This document shows positions 1-10,331 of a DNA stretch of 28,935 nt, one piece after another (the first letter of the stretch is position 1; each line of letters starts with the position of its first letter). Position numbers and translations under genes: made by a program. Below the pieces are notes generated by a model. It searched no databases. It was not told the origin of the DNA and saw only the letters and a list, made by a program, of their open reading frames with translations. Source of the DNA: Schoenoplectus triqueter (taxonomy: Eukaryota > Streptophyta > Magnoliopsida > Poales > Cyperaceae); contig CAXKVV010001689.1 of the NCBI GenBank assembly GCA_964058805.1, positions 1 to 28,935 of the forward strand, written 5' to 3'.

Positions 1-2394
1 GCTTCAGATCTCGGTGCACCATTTTGTATATAGATTCCTCATGGACATAACGAAGACCGCATGAAATCCCTTGAGCAATTTTGTACCGTTTCTCCCAGTC
101 AAGTGCTTGCTTGCTGTCATCGTTTGTTCCTGTGATAATTAACCATCCAGCATAAATCTTAACTTTTGTATGAGAAAAGTTGGTCATCATAGTTGCATAT
201 GTCAAGGTTACAAACTCAGTTGCATCATTAAGTTTTAATTAATTAAATTAGTATGTGATAATAGAGCTTGGTAAAACACATATGCATATGACAAAGATGT
301 ACCGAAAATGAGACTCTCAAGGCTTCCATTTGGCAGATACTCATAGCAAAGGAATTGCTCTTTAGCATCCTTGTAATAACCTACTAATTGTACCAGATTT
401 CTGTGTTTAAGCGCCGCGAGTGATCTTACTTCTGCTTCAAATTCCTTGGCTCCCTGCTTTGAGCTTTCTTTAAGCTTTTTTACCGCAATTTTTTCCCCAG
501 TTCTTGGATCAGTTCCCTAACAAAGAAGTCGTATATGCATGATCGTTATTTATTTGTATATGTACACTGAATTTATTATTTCAATTCGAGTACTAACCAA
601 GAAGGGGAACTTCTGAAGTATGTTGTTAATCTATGCGCGATGTAGAAACATATGAAATTATAATTAATGAACATTAAAAGGAAAAATACGGATCATATAG
701 TGTTTGTAAATAACAATTAATAGAAGAACCAAGATTGCTGCAGTATATAACAAGAAAATAAATAAGCAGCATTACAACAAGTCAACCAGTTCAATGAATC
801 ACTTAGTCAGGAACAGGGCCGAACAACAAGCTTGCATATTTTTTTGTTCACTGTTCTCGCCAGTTGTTGCTAATTAATTCATGATCATACCTTGTAAACT
901 GGTCCAAAGCCACCTTCACCAATCATATTCTCCTTGGAGAAGTTACTTGTGGCAGCTTTCAGTGTTTTCAAATCAAAAACATGGGGTTCGTTTCTGGGAA
1001 TAAATTCTTGGCTCAATATTCCATTCTCCACTGAGCGGTCCTGATCTAGTATAATCATTACATGCAAACAAATATTTCACAGTAAAAAAAGCCTCTATTA
1101 CCATACTGATGATTGAAATCTTGAACAATTTTTTTTTTTCAAAACATCAATTTTCATTCGTTATTTTGAATGTAAATAACTATGTACTTACTTGGTAAGT
1201 TGCTAATTGTTCTCTTTCTTCTCCATAAACAAATGGTAAATTGTAAAATAAGCACAAAAGCCAGGCATGTGGAGAGCACAACAATGATAATTAATTCTGA
1301 GTGTGAGCCTGTTAAGACACAATAAATTTAGGCAATTATATTAATGAAAAAGAAGGAACGGAGTCAACTAGCTACGTGAAAGATGATTCCAAAAGCACCA
1401 AAACTTCTTTCAATTGCATTACAATCTATCAAGTAAAAAAATTGTTCATTCCGTTCATTTATTTATTTTTTTGTAGATTATTCGTCATTCTAGTCAAATC
1501 TCAGATCATAAGGTCATGAAAATAGTCTACAAAAATGAAAGGAATAAATTTACAAAACAAAAAAAAATGAAAAATGAACTGACCAGAAGATGGTGACAAT
1601 GAAGGTGGTGATGGAAAAGAAGGCGGTGATGGCTGCACTCGCATAATTGCTGGAATTGTCACAACAAAAGGATATACACTATATCTAAGGTAGCAAGATG
1701 TTAGATAAACAAATACAGACTGCCTTATGCTACCAAATGTTTGTGTGTACTGGAGAGCATCAGCAATTGCCTGATGGCAATCTTCAGCAGACAAATCCCG
1801 TCGGCATTGTACAAGCACATATACTGTCTCATTTGAACCAGACACCATGGAGTAACCAGTTGCATACAAAAACTGCGCATTAGAGGCATCCTTACTTAGC
1901 GTGTCTATTAGGTTGTAAAGGGTTTTATTGAAGCTGGACTGACTAGATGCATTGGCAATCCACTTATCGTAGTAGTCTTGGTCAGATGTAAGAACACCCA
2001 GAAAGTTCTCGTTAGAGTAACGGAGGTAGCATCGATCGTCAATTACAGTTGCACGTTTGCTGTAGGGGCACAATTGAGTCATATTTGCTGTTGTTGAGTT
2101 TATGCATGCTTCACACTCATCCGGTGTCTTATCGCCGTAGCACATGAGGACCCCTGATACTCGGTTCGGGCTCATGGGGTCACCAACAGTGATATTACTG
2201 AACCCGCTAGAATTGATGGCGCTATTTCTGAGTGAGGAGAGGAGTTCTTGAAGGTTGGATTGGAAGATGCTTCCATTAGTGTAACTATCATCGGCAGAAC
2301 AAGAATCAATTAGTTGTTTTGCATCAACAAGAGCGGCTGTCGAGAGGACGAGGAGGAAGACACTGAAGAGAAGAGCTTTGGATTTGAAATGCAT
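1..2394 (-). CDS. CRK: Cysteine-rich receptor-like protein kinase, 5' part (five exons, 3' end outside window)
   Basis: Exons on the minus strand are 2394-1584, 1308-1192, 1045-891, 516-303 and 129-1, all joined at GT/AG sites with matching phases (1, 1, 0, 1). Exon 1 encodes a signal peptide (about residues 1-25), two DUF26/Gnk2 domains and a Pro-Ser-rich hinge (about 253-271). The first DUF26 has the C-X8-C-X2-C motif (C85, C94, C97) plus C32, C109 and C122. The second has C197 and C206, but alanine at 209 replaces the third motif cysteine. Exon 2 encodes a transmembrane helix followed by basic residues (WRRKR). Exon 3 carries the glycine-rich loop [10 protein letters not shown], exon 4 the lysine motif IAVKKL and a glutamate of helix C, and exon 5 the HRDLK loop, so it is an RD kinase. 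The family comprises plasma-membrane receptors for stress, redox and immune signalling; the ligand is unknown. The activation segment and C-terminus are beyond base 1, so kinase integrity is unproven. Confidence 0.9.
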
Positions 2395-2467
2395 CTCTCA
2401 CATATAAAATTGAGAATATTTTTGAATGTTTTAAGTTTGTATATATATATATATATTTGAAATGCAT
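2324..2467 (-). other. Possible upstream ORF overlapping the CRK start
   Basis: A 17-bp sequence around the CRK start codon, GAGAGATGCATTTCAAA on the minus strand, recurs exactly 73 bp upstream and supplies a second ATG at 2467. From that ATG a 47-codon frame runs through the (TA)8 tract, overlaps the real start out of frame (offset +1) and ends at TGA 2326-2324. If the leader begins at the distal TATA box this would act as an overlapping upstream ORF. Translation is inferred only. Confidence 0.35.
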
Positions 2468-2587
2468 CTCTCCAGTGTCATATTCAGTTTCGTCGACTTT
2501 CTTAAGTCAATTCACCGATTACGTGTTTGATTTAATTATAGGATGAATCATTCTTCAACAATTTGAATAGAAAATTAATGTTGGACT

Positions 2588-2595
2588 TTTATATA
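2588..2595 (-). promoter_or_regulatory. Candidate TATA box of the CRK gene
   Basis: TATATAAA on the minus strand lies about 195 bp upstream of the CRK start codon. Initiation some 30 bp downstream would give a leader of about 165 nt that includes the upstream ATG at 2467. The (TA)8 run at 2441-2456 is an alternative TATA-like site and would give a very short leader. No other element is recognisable. Confidence 0.4.
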
Positions 2596-2639
2596 AATAA
2601 ATGTGTATTGCATTAGCTGCATATCCGCACATTACGGCG

Positions 2640-3720
2640 AACATTTTTATTTAGATACATAAAAAAATAATAAATTATTTTGACAAATGAATACATTTAT
2701 ATTTAAAAAAAATCAAAAATTGCTCGTTTCTATCTTCTAATATATCTTGATGGAAGACATTATTAATATTTCTAAGAGAAAAAATATTAAAATTTATTTG
2801 ATCATTTTCTCTGTTTTTATACAACTATGATAGTCAATTTATCATATTTTTCTTTCCTATCTTTTCAGTTATATAAATGATGTACGTCGTATCATTAATA
2901 AAAAAAATATTTATCAATGAGCAAACTATTCTTTCCGTCAAAAACATGTAACATGATTGTTATATTCATCTTTAATATTTGCAGGTATATTTAAATCTGA
3001 AATTGTTAGATATATCATCAGAGATAACTTCTATAAAAGATAAAACAAAAAGGAAATAATTATTATAGAAGATCATCCAATAAGATAAGTCAATTTAGGA
3101 AATAATTACTATAAAAACTAAGATGATCAAAATATCTTTGTCAATTATCAGGAAAGATATAATATCATATTATTTCGGTTGATTGACATTAAATTTTTAA
3201 TAAAAAATATTGACCTTTTCAAAAATTATTATTTCCGAATAGAGAGGAAATTGAAAAATTGGAAACGATATCTACCGCCAAAGTTAATCAAATTGAATCT
3301 CAACCGTTGCATGAAGGATAAAATGGGTATTATGAAAGTTTAAATACCATGATAAAAAATGGATGCCTCCATTGCTTAGATGCTTTATATAATAATATAG
3401 ATATTACTAATTTTACATGGTATTAGTATTCCTCTTTAATTATCATGATTGTGAACACATTTAGGATAATATATTTTAATCTTAAGAGTTCTATAGTTCA
3501 AGATCAAGAGCATCTTTGTGAATGCTTCTAAAGAAATAACATATTAATCTCAAGGAACAAAAATGCTTAATAACATTCATAATCACGAACAATATATAAA
3601 AATTCTTTGATTAAAAATCTAATTCATATTAATATTAAAAATTTATATTAATTAACGTCAGAGAATTAGATTAAAAATTAAAATTTAGAGTACTTCATAT
3701 TAATCTAATTCATATTAATT
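2640..3720. other. AT-rich intergenic DNA without recognisable gene
   Basis: The stretch is very AT-rich and has no ORF of note. A short motif (aggaaataattattatag and a near copy) occurs twice around 3051 and 3098, which suggests an old transposon relic. I could not define element ends or a family. Confidence 0.5.
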
Positions 3721-3741
3721 AAAACTGGTTTTTCTTAAAAT

Positions 3742-3821
3742 CGGTTCTAATTCAATTTTATGAATTAGAACCGTTTTTTTTATAAAAATCAGTTCTAATT
3801 CAATTTTATGAATTAGAACCG
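3742..3821. repeat. Two tandem hairpins in CACTA subterminal region
   Basis: Two near-identical inverted repeats follow each other. The first pairs CGGTTCTAATTCA (3742-3754) with its complement at 3761-3773 across a 6-nt loop. The second repeats the arrangement at about 3790-3821 with one mismatch (CAG for CGG). Confidence 0.75.
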
Positions 3822-4490
3822 CTTTTTAATAAAAATCGGCTCTAACGAAATTCTTTGCATCAACCAATAGAATTTTAGCTTTTTACTCCCACGGATTTCT
3901 ATGTTTTTCAATCTAACCGTTGGTTCATGCTTATCTGACGATCTAAAAACCAAAATTCAAAAATCTAAATCCTACAGATTATTACTCTTCATCCTCCTAT
4001 TTCATATATAAAAGAGATATTGAGAGACAGAGAAAGAGAGAGAAAGAGAAAAAGTAAATGTCGTCTTTAAGAAAGAAAAAAGAAAGGGAAAGAGAAAAGC
4101 GGATTTGAAACTCGTCTTGAAGTTCAAAAATGGATTTGATGTTTATTTAAAGTTTTTAGTTTAATTTTTTTATTTTTTCTTTTGAAATTATAAAGATAGA
4201 AAAAAATTTAGATTTTATTTAATATGTAAATTATATATAATTATTTTGTTAATGAAATATACTTTATTAGTTAATGGTGAAATTAAATTATTTAATCAAA
4301 ACTTAGAGAAATCAATTCAAAAAATAAAATAACAAATTATAAATAATGGTTTATGTTGTAAACAATTAGAAACAGCTCTAACGGCTGATTAGAAAGAATT
4401 AAATTAAAGCATTTATTTAAAGCCAGTTAGAAACGGCTCTAAACTGCTGATTAGAAAGAATCAAATTAAAGTCTTTAAGAGTTTAGAAGC

Positions 4491-4605
4491 AGTTATTTGA
4501 AATAACCGGTTCTAAAGGTTAGAGTTTAGAACCTGTTATTTTAAAATAATCGGTTCTAAAGGTTAGAATTTAGAATCGGTTATTTAAAATAATCAGTTTT
4601 AAATG
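4491..4605. repeat. Subterminal tandem repeat, unit about 43 bp
   Basis: Units beginning GTTATTT and carrying GGTTCTAAAGGTTAGA occur two and a half times in direct order. Just upstream (about 4367-4480) is another pair of longer direct repeats containing GCTCTAA and GATTAGAAAGAA. Both sets share the core of the CACTA subterminal motif. Confidence 0.7.
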
Positions 4606-4732
4606 CCCCATTTAACACCTCCTCTTAGCGCCGATTTTTAAAACATTTAGCACCATATAGTTTTAGAATCAGTTGTAAAATCGGTGCTAAATCCTTTATA
4701 TAACCGGTTCTAAAATGTTTTTTATGGTAGTG

Positions 4733-5030
4733 TAAGGAGTAACGCATAGCTTAATTTAAATTGCTTCAGAAAATTAAAGAATAAAGATTTTATTTAATAT
4801 TTAGCTAAAAGTTGCAAAATATCATTAATTAAAAAAATTAATGACTTACATTGTAAATCAATGATAAAATAGGACTATTATTTCATAAAGTATATTGTAT
4901 ACTTTATCAATCAACACTAATGAGAAAAGAAAATATTTAAAAACTACGAGTAACACATCTGTATTTCGAGCAAAATCAGTATGGCTTGAAATCATAAAGG
5001 TAATACATCTGCTGCATAGAGGTAGTAATC
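4733..5030. other. AT-rich intergenic spacer
   Basis: No gene, RNA or repeat end is recognisable. An open frame continuing into the following GGTCGGG tract is low-complexity and not credible as a gene. Confidence 0.5.
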
Positions 5031-5035
5031 AAACA

Positions 5036-5330
5036 GGTTGGGTCGGGTTCGAGTTTGGGTTTGGGATAGACGGGTCAGATCAGTTTGATTTTTTGAAAAA
5101 AAAAAATCAGATCAGGTCAGGTCGGGTCAATTTACATGTTATGTTTTTTTAAGTCATTGATAGATTTTGATTAAATTATAAGTCATTTAATCTTGGATTG
5201 GGTCGGTTTCAGATCGAGTCAATTCAATTTGATCTTTTAAAAAAATAAAATTAAATCAAGTTTAAATTCAGATAAATTGAACTGATTTCTCAGATCAGAT
5301 AAAATTCTATCACCTATTCATCTGCACATG
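5036..5330. repeat. Degenerate GGTCGGGT / GATCAGGTC repeat tract
   Basis: Short G-rich motifs such as GGTCGGGT, GGTCAGATCAG and GGTTTGGG recur irregularly and decay towards the right end. The motif is the reverse complement of the GACCCGA motif at 10580-10910, so two related low-complexity tracts of opposite polarity exist in the window. Confidence 0.55.
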
Positions 5331-6270
5331 GATGAATCTTGAAGTGCTAAAATTTCGTGCGTTCTTCCTATATTTCAAACTTCGTGTCACCTTTTCCTGC
5401 GTTCTTCCTATATTAAATTAAAAAATTCAGGCAGAGTACGACTATCATTATCAGTCTACGCACCTCACTCAGTCAAAGTCTTATGGGAGAACAGTCAGAG
5501 GAGCCCTTTTCTGGGTCATACAAAAATTAAAGTTGAGATGCATCAGAATCAATTGCAATTTATTCCGTCTCAGGATACTATCTCTTTAGCCATGCAAGTT
5601 CTACAAAACAACGTTGAGATCAACTCAGCTGAGTTCGAGCAAGTTGAGATCAACTCAGACTTAGCTCGCATGCTATATGAACTGGAGAAGGCACTTCCGA
5701 GCTGAAAGTCCAACTCAAAACTCAGCTCGTCTGAGCTTGAGCTTGGCTTGTGGCTAGTGAATTTAGCTCGTACAGTTTCCAAACATATCTTACAGTTAAC
5801 CTGAATCAAAATTTCAAAACCAAAGGCATACTGATTTGTAGGCCGGAATTGTAAATCAATTTGGACCATTTCCAACAATTATGGTATGTACAAGGCATCA
5901 AATCCAAATAATATCAAAAATTCGAATGTGAGTCCACGAGACAGAACCAAAAATTAAGTCGAAAATTACAATTACTTTTGTTCAGTAATTAAATTAACAC
6001 ACAAATATAACAAAAGATACAACGAACTTTGATCTACAAAATATAACACACAAATACAATAAAAGACTCGACAAAAAAGTTGTATCAGTGACTGAATTAT
6101 GCAAAAGATACAGTAACGTTGTACCAGTGTATAAGATATGATACCAGTGATTGAGTTGTGAACAAATAAACTAAGTTGTATCAGTGGCCCAGCGGAGGAG
6201 GGACTCGCCTGTAGCTTCCTCAACAAAGGAGAAGACAGATCGGGACATGTCTGTTTGAGGCCTTCAGGTG
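5331..6270. other. Intergenic DNA with short GAGCTC-like and GTTGTATCAGTG repeats
   Basis: The motif gttgagatcaactcag occurs twice (about 5611 and 5643) within a stretch rich in AGCTCG and TGAGCTTGAGC (5600-5770). Between 6080 and 6190 a motif gttgta(c/t)cagtg recurs about three times. No credible protein is encoded: the open frames are low-complexity and lack family features. Confidence 0.45.
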
Positions 6271-6273
6271 TGT

Positions 6274-7586
6274 CACTAAAATAAAAAATATATTTGGTAA
6301 TGGTTGTTGACTAAATTTAGCAATAGTTTTTGAACCGTTATTAAAGAGATGTTAGGAAAGATTCTAAATAACCGTTGTCAAGTCTCGTTGCCAAATTACA
6401 TGTTCGAAATTATTTTTCTTAAATTGACATTTAGCAATAGTTTTGTGTCAGAACCATTGTTTGAGGGCTACTTAACAACGTTTTTGAACCCAAAATCATT
6501 ATTAAATATATTTTTAACAACAATTCTGGCACAGAACCGTTGCTAAAGGTCATTTTTTTTGTAAATTTAATTTTCTATACAAATGACAAAAAAAACTAAG
6601 AACAGTAAATGATATAAGAACAGATGACAAAAGGTAAACATTGTGGCATAAATCATATTATTTATTCAATAATTAATATAAAAAATATAATTATTCATAT
6701 GATGAAAATATTTACTGAATAATATATCTTACTTACTCAATAATATAAAAACCTATATAATTACTAAGAAAAAAATGAACTATAAACTTAAAATGCATTT
6801 GTTATCTTGAAGACGTGGTTTTTTGGGCATATAGTCACGTCGTAGGTTTTCTGTAACCGCGTAGTACGCCTCAATGAGAGTTTTCTATCAAAAATTATGA
6901 TTGTTTGAAGTTGAGATGGTCGGATATCAATTTTTATTTCTTCTGTTTCTCTTCTTTCTCTTCTGTCTCTCTATACCTCTCATCTTTCTCTTTTTATCTC
7001 TCATTTCTCTTCTTATATATAAAAATAGATGACAAATGAGTTATAATTTGTGGGATTTCAATTTTTGAATTTTAATTTTTGGATCATTTGACTCAAATGA
7101 ACGAATGGTGAGATGAAAAAAAAATCTGAAAATTCGTGAGGGCAAATGTCATTAGTGGAGATGAATCTATTAGAGCCAAAAAGTTACATGAACATTTAAC
7201 AATGGTTATCTGATCAAAATCGTTGCTAAATAGAGTAAAAAAAATATATGAACAATTAATATACCCATTTAACAACTGTTCCTTCAGGGAACCGTTGCTA
7301 AATATAGTAAAAAAAAATGATAAATCATCATCCCATTTAACAAAGGTTCCTTCAAGTAACCGTTGCTAAATGTTGTATTTAACAACGGTTCCTTGAAAGA
7401 ACCATTGTTAAATGAGTGTGTAGTTTTTTAGTATTTTTTGACTCTATTTTAACAATGTTTCTTTATTAAAATTCATTGTTAAAAAGTTATCAATATTTTA
7501 ATAATATCACTAAGTCATTTTAATAATGGATTTGATCTATGACCGTTGTTAAAGTGTTGTCATCTAAGGTCATTTTTGTTGTAGTT
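6274..7586 (+). mobile_element. Non-autonomous CACTA-type element with TGT target duplication
   Basis: The left end is CACTAAAATAAAAAA. The right end, read on the minus strand, is aACTACAACAAAAATGACC, matching the left TIR at most of the first 14 positions. The outermost right base is T where G is expected. A 3-bp duplication TGT flanks it (6271-6273 and 7587-7589), the size typical of CACTA elements. Subterminal repeats of TTTAGCAACGGTT or AACCGTTGCTAAAT are frequent at both ends (6305-6550 and 7190-7560), partly as hairpins. A pyrimidine-rich tract spans about 6935-7010. There is no transposase, so movement would need an autonomous partner. Confidence 0.8.
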
Positions 7587-7589
7587 TGT

Positions 7590-8090
7590 GATGTGATGGC
7601 CGAACTTGGATCTGAAGAGAGAGTTATGGTTGAGGCTTTGAAGGTGTGCGATGAGCGATGTGACAACAATGCCTCGACGAGACAGTCAGATTTGGCGTCG
7701 GGTAGGTGATGGACTTTGGAGTTTGGATTTGGTTGGGGCTTTGGAGATGTGCGATGCGACGATGGTACCTTGGTGAGACAACGAGGCCTAAATAACTGAT
7801 GTTGAGGAGGCGATGGAGATCCGGTGCTGGGGAATTAGTGGTCTGAGAGTTGAGAGGCGTGGATGCACACTCGACGAGACAGTGAGAGTCGAGAAATAGG
7901 GTTGGGGCTTACGGTTGAGACTATGAGAGTGTCCAAACAGTGTGAGACAGGAAAAATGAGGGATGAGGCTGCACACTCGGCAAAAGATAAAATTATAAAC
8001 CGAGTCGTGTCACGAGTTCACGGTCTGAGTCGTCCTCAACTCGAACTCGGCTCACTTATCGTCCAAGCAGTTTAGCTGGAATCAAATTTT
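7590..8090. other. G-rich non-coding stretch with GACGAGACAG repeats
   Basis: Base composition differs from the flanks (G-rich on plus). Motifs such as cgacgagacagt(c/g)aga and ggtgagacaacgagg recur three times. Small frames on both strands look like by-products of this composition. The end (about 8000-8060) is rich in GAGTCG or CTCGAACTCGG. It may be a relic of a transposon interior; no family is assignable. Confidence 0.4.
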
Positions 8091-8780
8091 CTAGAGTTCG
8101 AATCGATCTTGAAAGGGGATTTATCTGAAAAAAAAACTTAATTCGCACTCTATGGCTCTTCTTGGATATTAATATAATCAGTACTTTGAGTAGTTAAACA
8201 TGTTTCTTTCAACTTAGTTCTATATCCAAATCTGTCAAGTGCCCAAGCTTATTTAAGGAGGATTATCAAGAGCAACTGTCGTTTAGGTCAAGTAAGGAGG
8301 CCAGCCAACTGGAAATCAAATACCAGATAAATACCTGTATTTTATTCTTTTGGAATTGTGTTGTAGATGATTGATATGTTCAGCTAAACTTTGCAAGATG
8401 TTTTGATGATTTTGCAAGATGTTTTAATGATTGATATGTTGCAAGGTGTTTCATGATTTTGCGAGATGTTTGGATAATATGTTGGTGATTTCAAAACGTA
8501 GGATAAAAGTTGTTACATATATTAAATTGAATTTATATTTATTTAAAAAGTAAGTAAAATTTATATTTACTAAAAGATTATTTAATTTTTATATTTAATA
8601 ATTATGTATTTTGTTTAATAAATATATAATTATCGGCAATAATTATATCAGCCGTTTAATTTTTATACTGCACATGGGTTCAAAATTTTAGACAGTTTTT
8701 TAAATTATTAAAAAAATATGTTCCTTTTAGCAATTATATCTGTTCTTTTTAAAACATGATATTCCGTTTAAAATATATAT
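8091..8780. other. Intergenic DNA with short TTTGCAAGATG repeats
   Basis: Degenerate copies of ttttgcaagatgtttt occur about four times between 8385 and 8475. The rest is AT-rich with no recognisable feature. Confidence 0.45.
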
Positions 8781-9100
8781 AGAGTAAAGATACCGTGTGA
8801 TTAATCTCACGTAGTATATCAAATCATCTCTAAATTTTAATTTATCATGCTCATTAAATTTTTTATATGAAAATTTTTTGGGATGCAAAAATTTGGAGTG
8901 TTTTGAGGTTTTTAAGTCACCGTTTTTAATTTTTAAAAATGATGTTCAAACATTGAATATATTATTATTTTTTTAGAGCTCATTTTCAAAAATTAAAAAC
9001 CATAACTTAGAAAGCTCAAAACATTTCAAATTTTTTCATCCCACGAGATTTTCATATAAATAATTTAATGAGAATGATAAATTAAAATTTCAGTTATGTT
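8781..9100. mobile_element. Fold-back MITE, family B copy 1
   Basis: The left arm (about 8826-8960) is complementary to the right arm (about 8970-9090). Both arms carry TTTTAATTTATCAT followed by CTCATTAAATT and a downstream GGGATG. TA repeats flank it on both sides. It shares its arms with the element at 9544-9873 (ATCAAAT.ATCTCTAAATTTT and CTCATTAAATT). No coding capacity. The outer left 40 bp do not pair with the right end. Confidence 0.65.
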
Positions 9101-9123
9101 ATATATATATATATATATATATA
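9101..9123. repeat. (TA)n microsatellite between MITEs
   Basis: A pure alternating AT tract separates family B copy 1 from family A copy 1. Confidence 0.9.
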
Positions 9124-9525
9124 GTCCGACTATGGTGCTTTTCAAAGTACAAAGGTATTGTGTGTTTTGTGCTCTATTTTTTTAATTTAAGTCAGAAATA
9201 ATCGATCCGAACCGTTCAATCTAATCTTCATATAAAAATCTATTAGTAAACCAAATTTTATATTTTTTAAAATTTTTTGCTATTTTTTCTGATGAGGAAA
9301 AAATGACTTAATCTGAAAATTTTAGTTCATCCAAAAATGATGGTTTCCCCCCTATCCAAAAAAATAACAAATAAATTCCAAAAAATATAAAATTTGGTTT
9401 ACTAATAAATTTTGATATGGAGATTAGATTGAGCGGTTTGAATCGATCATTTCTGACTTAAAATTAAAAATAGAGCGCAAAACACACAACGATCTCGTAC
9501 TTTGCAAAGCACCATAGCCTAATTC
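9124..9525. mobile_element. Fold-back MITE, family A copy 1 (402 bp)
   Basis: The element is nearly one long inverted repeat. The left arm carries CTATGGTGCTTTTCAAAGTAC; the right arm read on minus gives GCTATGGTGCTTTGCAAAGTAC, and pairing continues inward for about 170 bp with scattered mismatches. TA repeats lie on both sides. Its length matches that of the family A element at 9929-10331, with which it shares GCTATGGTGCTT, an AACCGTT segment and CAAATTTTATATTTTTT. A transcript would form a long hairpin. Confidence 0.8.
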
Positions 9526-9543
9526 TATATATATATATATATA
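9526..9543. repeat. (TA)n microsatellite between MITEs
   Basis: A short alternating TA tract lies between family A copy 1 and family B copy 2. Confidence 0.85.
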
Positions 9544-9873
9544 CGATGAGCTTAAGCTCAGGGAAGATCTCCATGAGCTTAGCTCAAAAAATATATCAAA
9601 TGATCTCTAAATTTTTATTTTTCACTCTCATTAAATTCTTCATATTAAAATCTTGTGGGGTATAAAAAATAATAATAAAATATTCAATATTTGTACATTA
9701 TTTTCAAAAATTGAAAAGAATGACTTAAAAAACTTGAAACATTCTAAATTTTTGTACCCCATAAAATTTCAATATGAAGAATTTAATGAAATTGAAAAAT
9801 CAAAATTTAGAGATTATTTGATATATTTTTTGAGCTAATCTCACGGAGGTCTTCTGTGAACTTAAACTCATCG
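9544..9873. mobile_element. Fold-back MITE, family B copy 2 (about 330 bp)
   Basis: The left end CGATGAGCTTAAGCTCA pairs with the right end, which reads CGATGAGTTTAAGTTCA on minus. Complementarity continues inward (GCTCAAAAAATATATCAAAT on both arms) to a short centre near 9700. TA repeats flank it. It resembles family B copy 1 in its inner arms. A small open frame crossing the element is an artefact of the repeat. Confidence 0.78.
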
Positions 9874-9877
9874 TAGA

Positions 9878-9879
<2 letters not shown>

Positions 9880-9928
<49 letters not shown>
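9880..9928. repeat. (TA)n microsatellite, longest in window
   Basis: About 23 alternating AT/TA dinucleotides separate family B copy 2 from family A copy 2. Confidence 0.9.
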
Positions 9929-9931
<3 letters not shown>

Positions 9932-10331
9932 TGAGGCTATGGTGCTTCGCGAAGCACAAAACCTCCCGTGCTTCGCGTCCGTATTTCGAATTTGAAAGTT
10001 CATACGCTCGATCCAAACCGTTGAACATGATCTTCATATTGAAATATCTTTGGAGATCAAATTTTATATTTTTTTGAATTTTTTTGCTATTTTTTAAATG
10101 AGTATAAAATTTGCTGATCTAACGATTTCTGCACCATCCAAAACTAGTGATTTTGTACCCATCTAAAATATAGCAAAAAAATTTAAAAAAATATAAATTT
10201 TGATCTCCGAAGATAGTTCAATATGAAGATCATGTTCAACGGTTTGGATCGGGCGTATGAATTTTCAAATTCGAGATACGGACGCGAAGCACGGGAGGTT
10301 TTGTGCTTCGCGAAGCACCATAGCCTCACTC
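9929..10331. mobile_element. Fold-back MITE, family A copy 2 (403 bp, well preserved)
   Basis: Arms 9929-10114 and 10146-10331 are inverted copies with about 11 mismatches over some 186 bp by my count. Both ends read GAGTGAGGCTATGGTGCTTC inward and contain the perfect 16-bp palindrome GTGCTTCGCGAAGCAC. The ends are richer in CpG than the surrounding AT-rich DNA. TA repeats flank it on both sides. The high arm identity suggests it is the youngest of the four. No protein is encoded. Confidence 0.88.

Larger units (their letters stand above)
3722..4732 (-). mobile_element. Non-autonomous CACTA (En/Spm)-type element, left end unresolved
   Basis: The right end, read on the minus strand, is CACTACCATAAAAAAC, a typical CACTA terminus, ending at 4732. 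Subterminal repeats carrying GGTTCTAA or TTAGAACC are numerous at both sides, as expected for transposase-binding arrays of this superfamily. They include two hairpins at 3742-3821 and tandem copies at 4491-4605. The interior has a purine-rich tract (about 4019-4110) next to a segment homologous, in reverse orientation, to the second CACTA element at 6274-7586. No transposase is encoded. The 3 bp after the right end are TAA; I found no matching left end, so the start given is only where the repeats begin. Confidence 0.6.

Noticed and set aside
3680..3722. TACTTCATATTAATC region as left end of the first CACTA element
   Set aside because: It lacks CACTA and the TAA duplication expected from the right flank.
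4895..5878. Frames of 85 and 102 codons
   Set aside because: Both lie in low-complexity repeats and lack homology signals.
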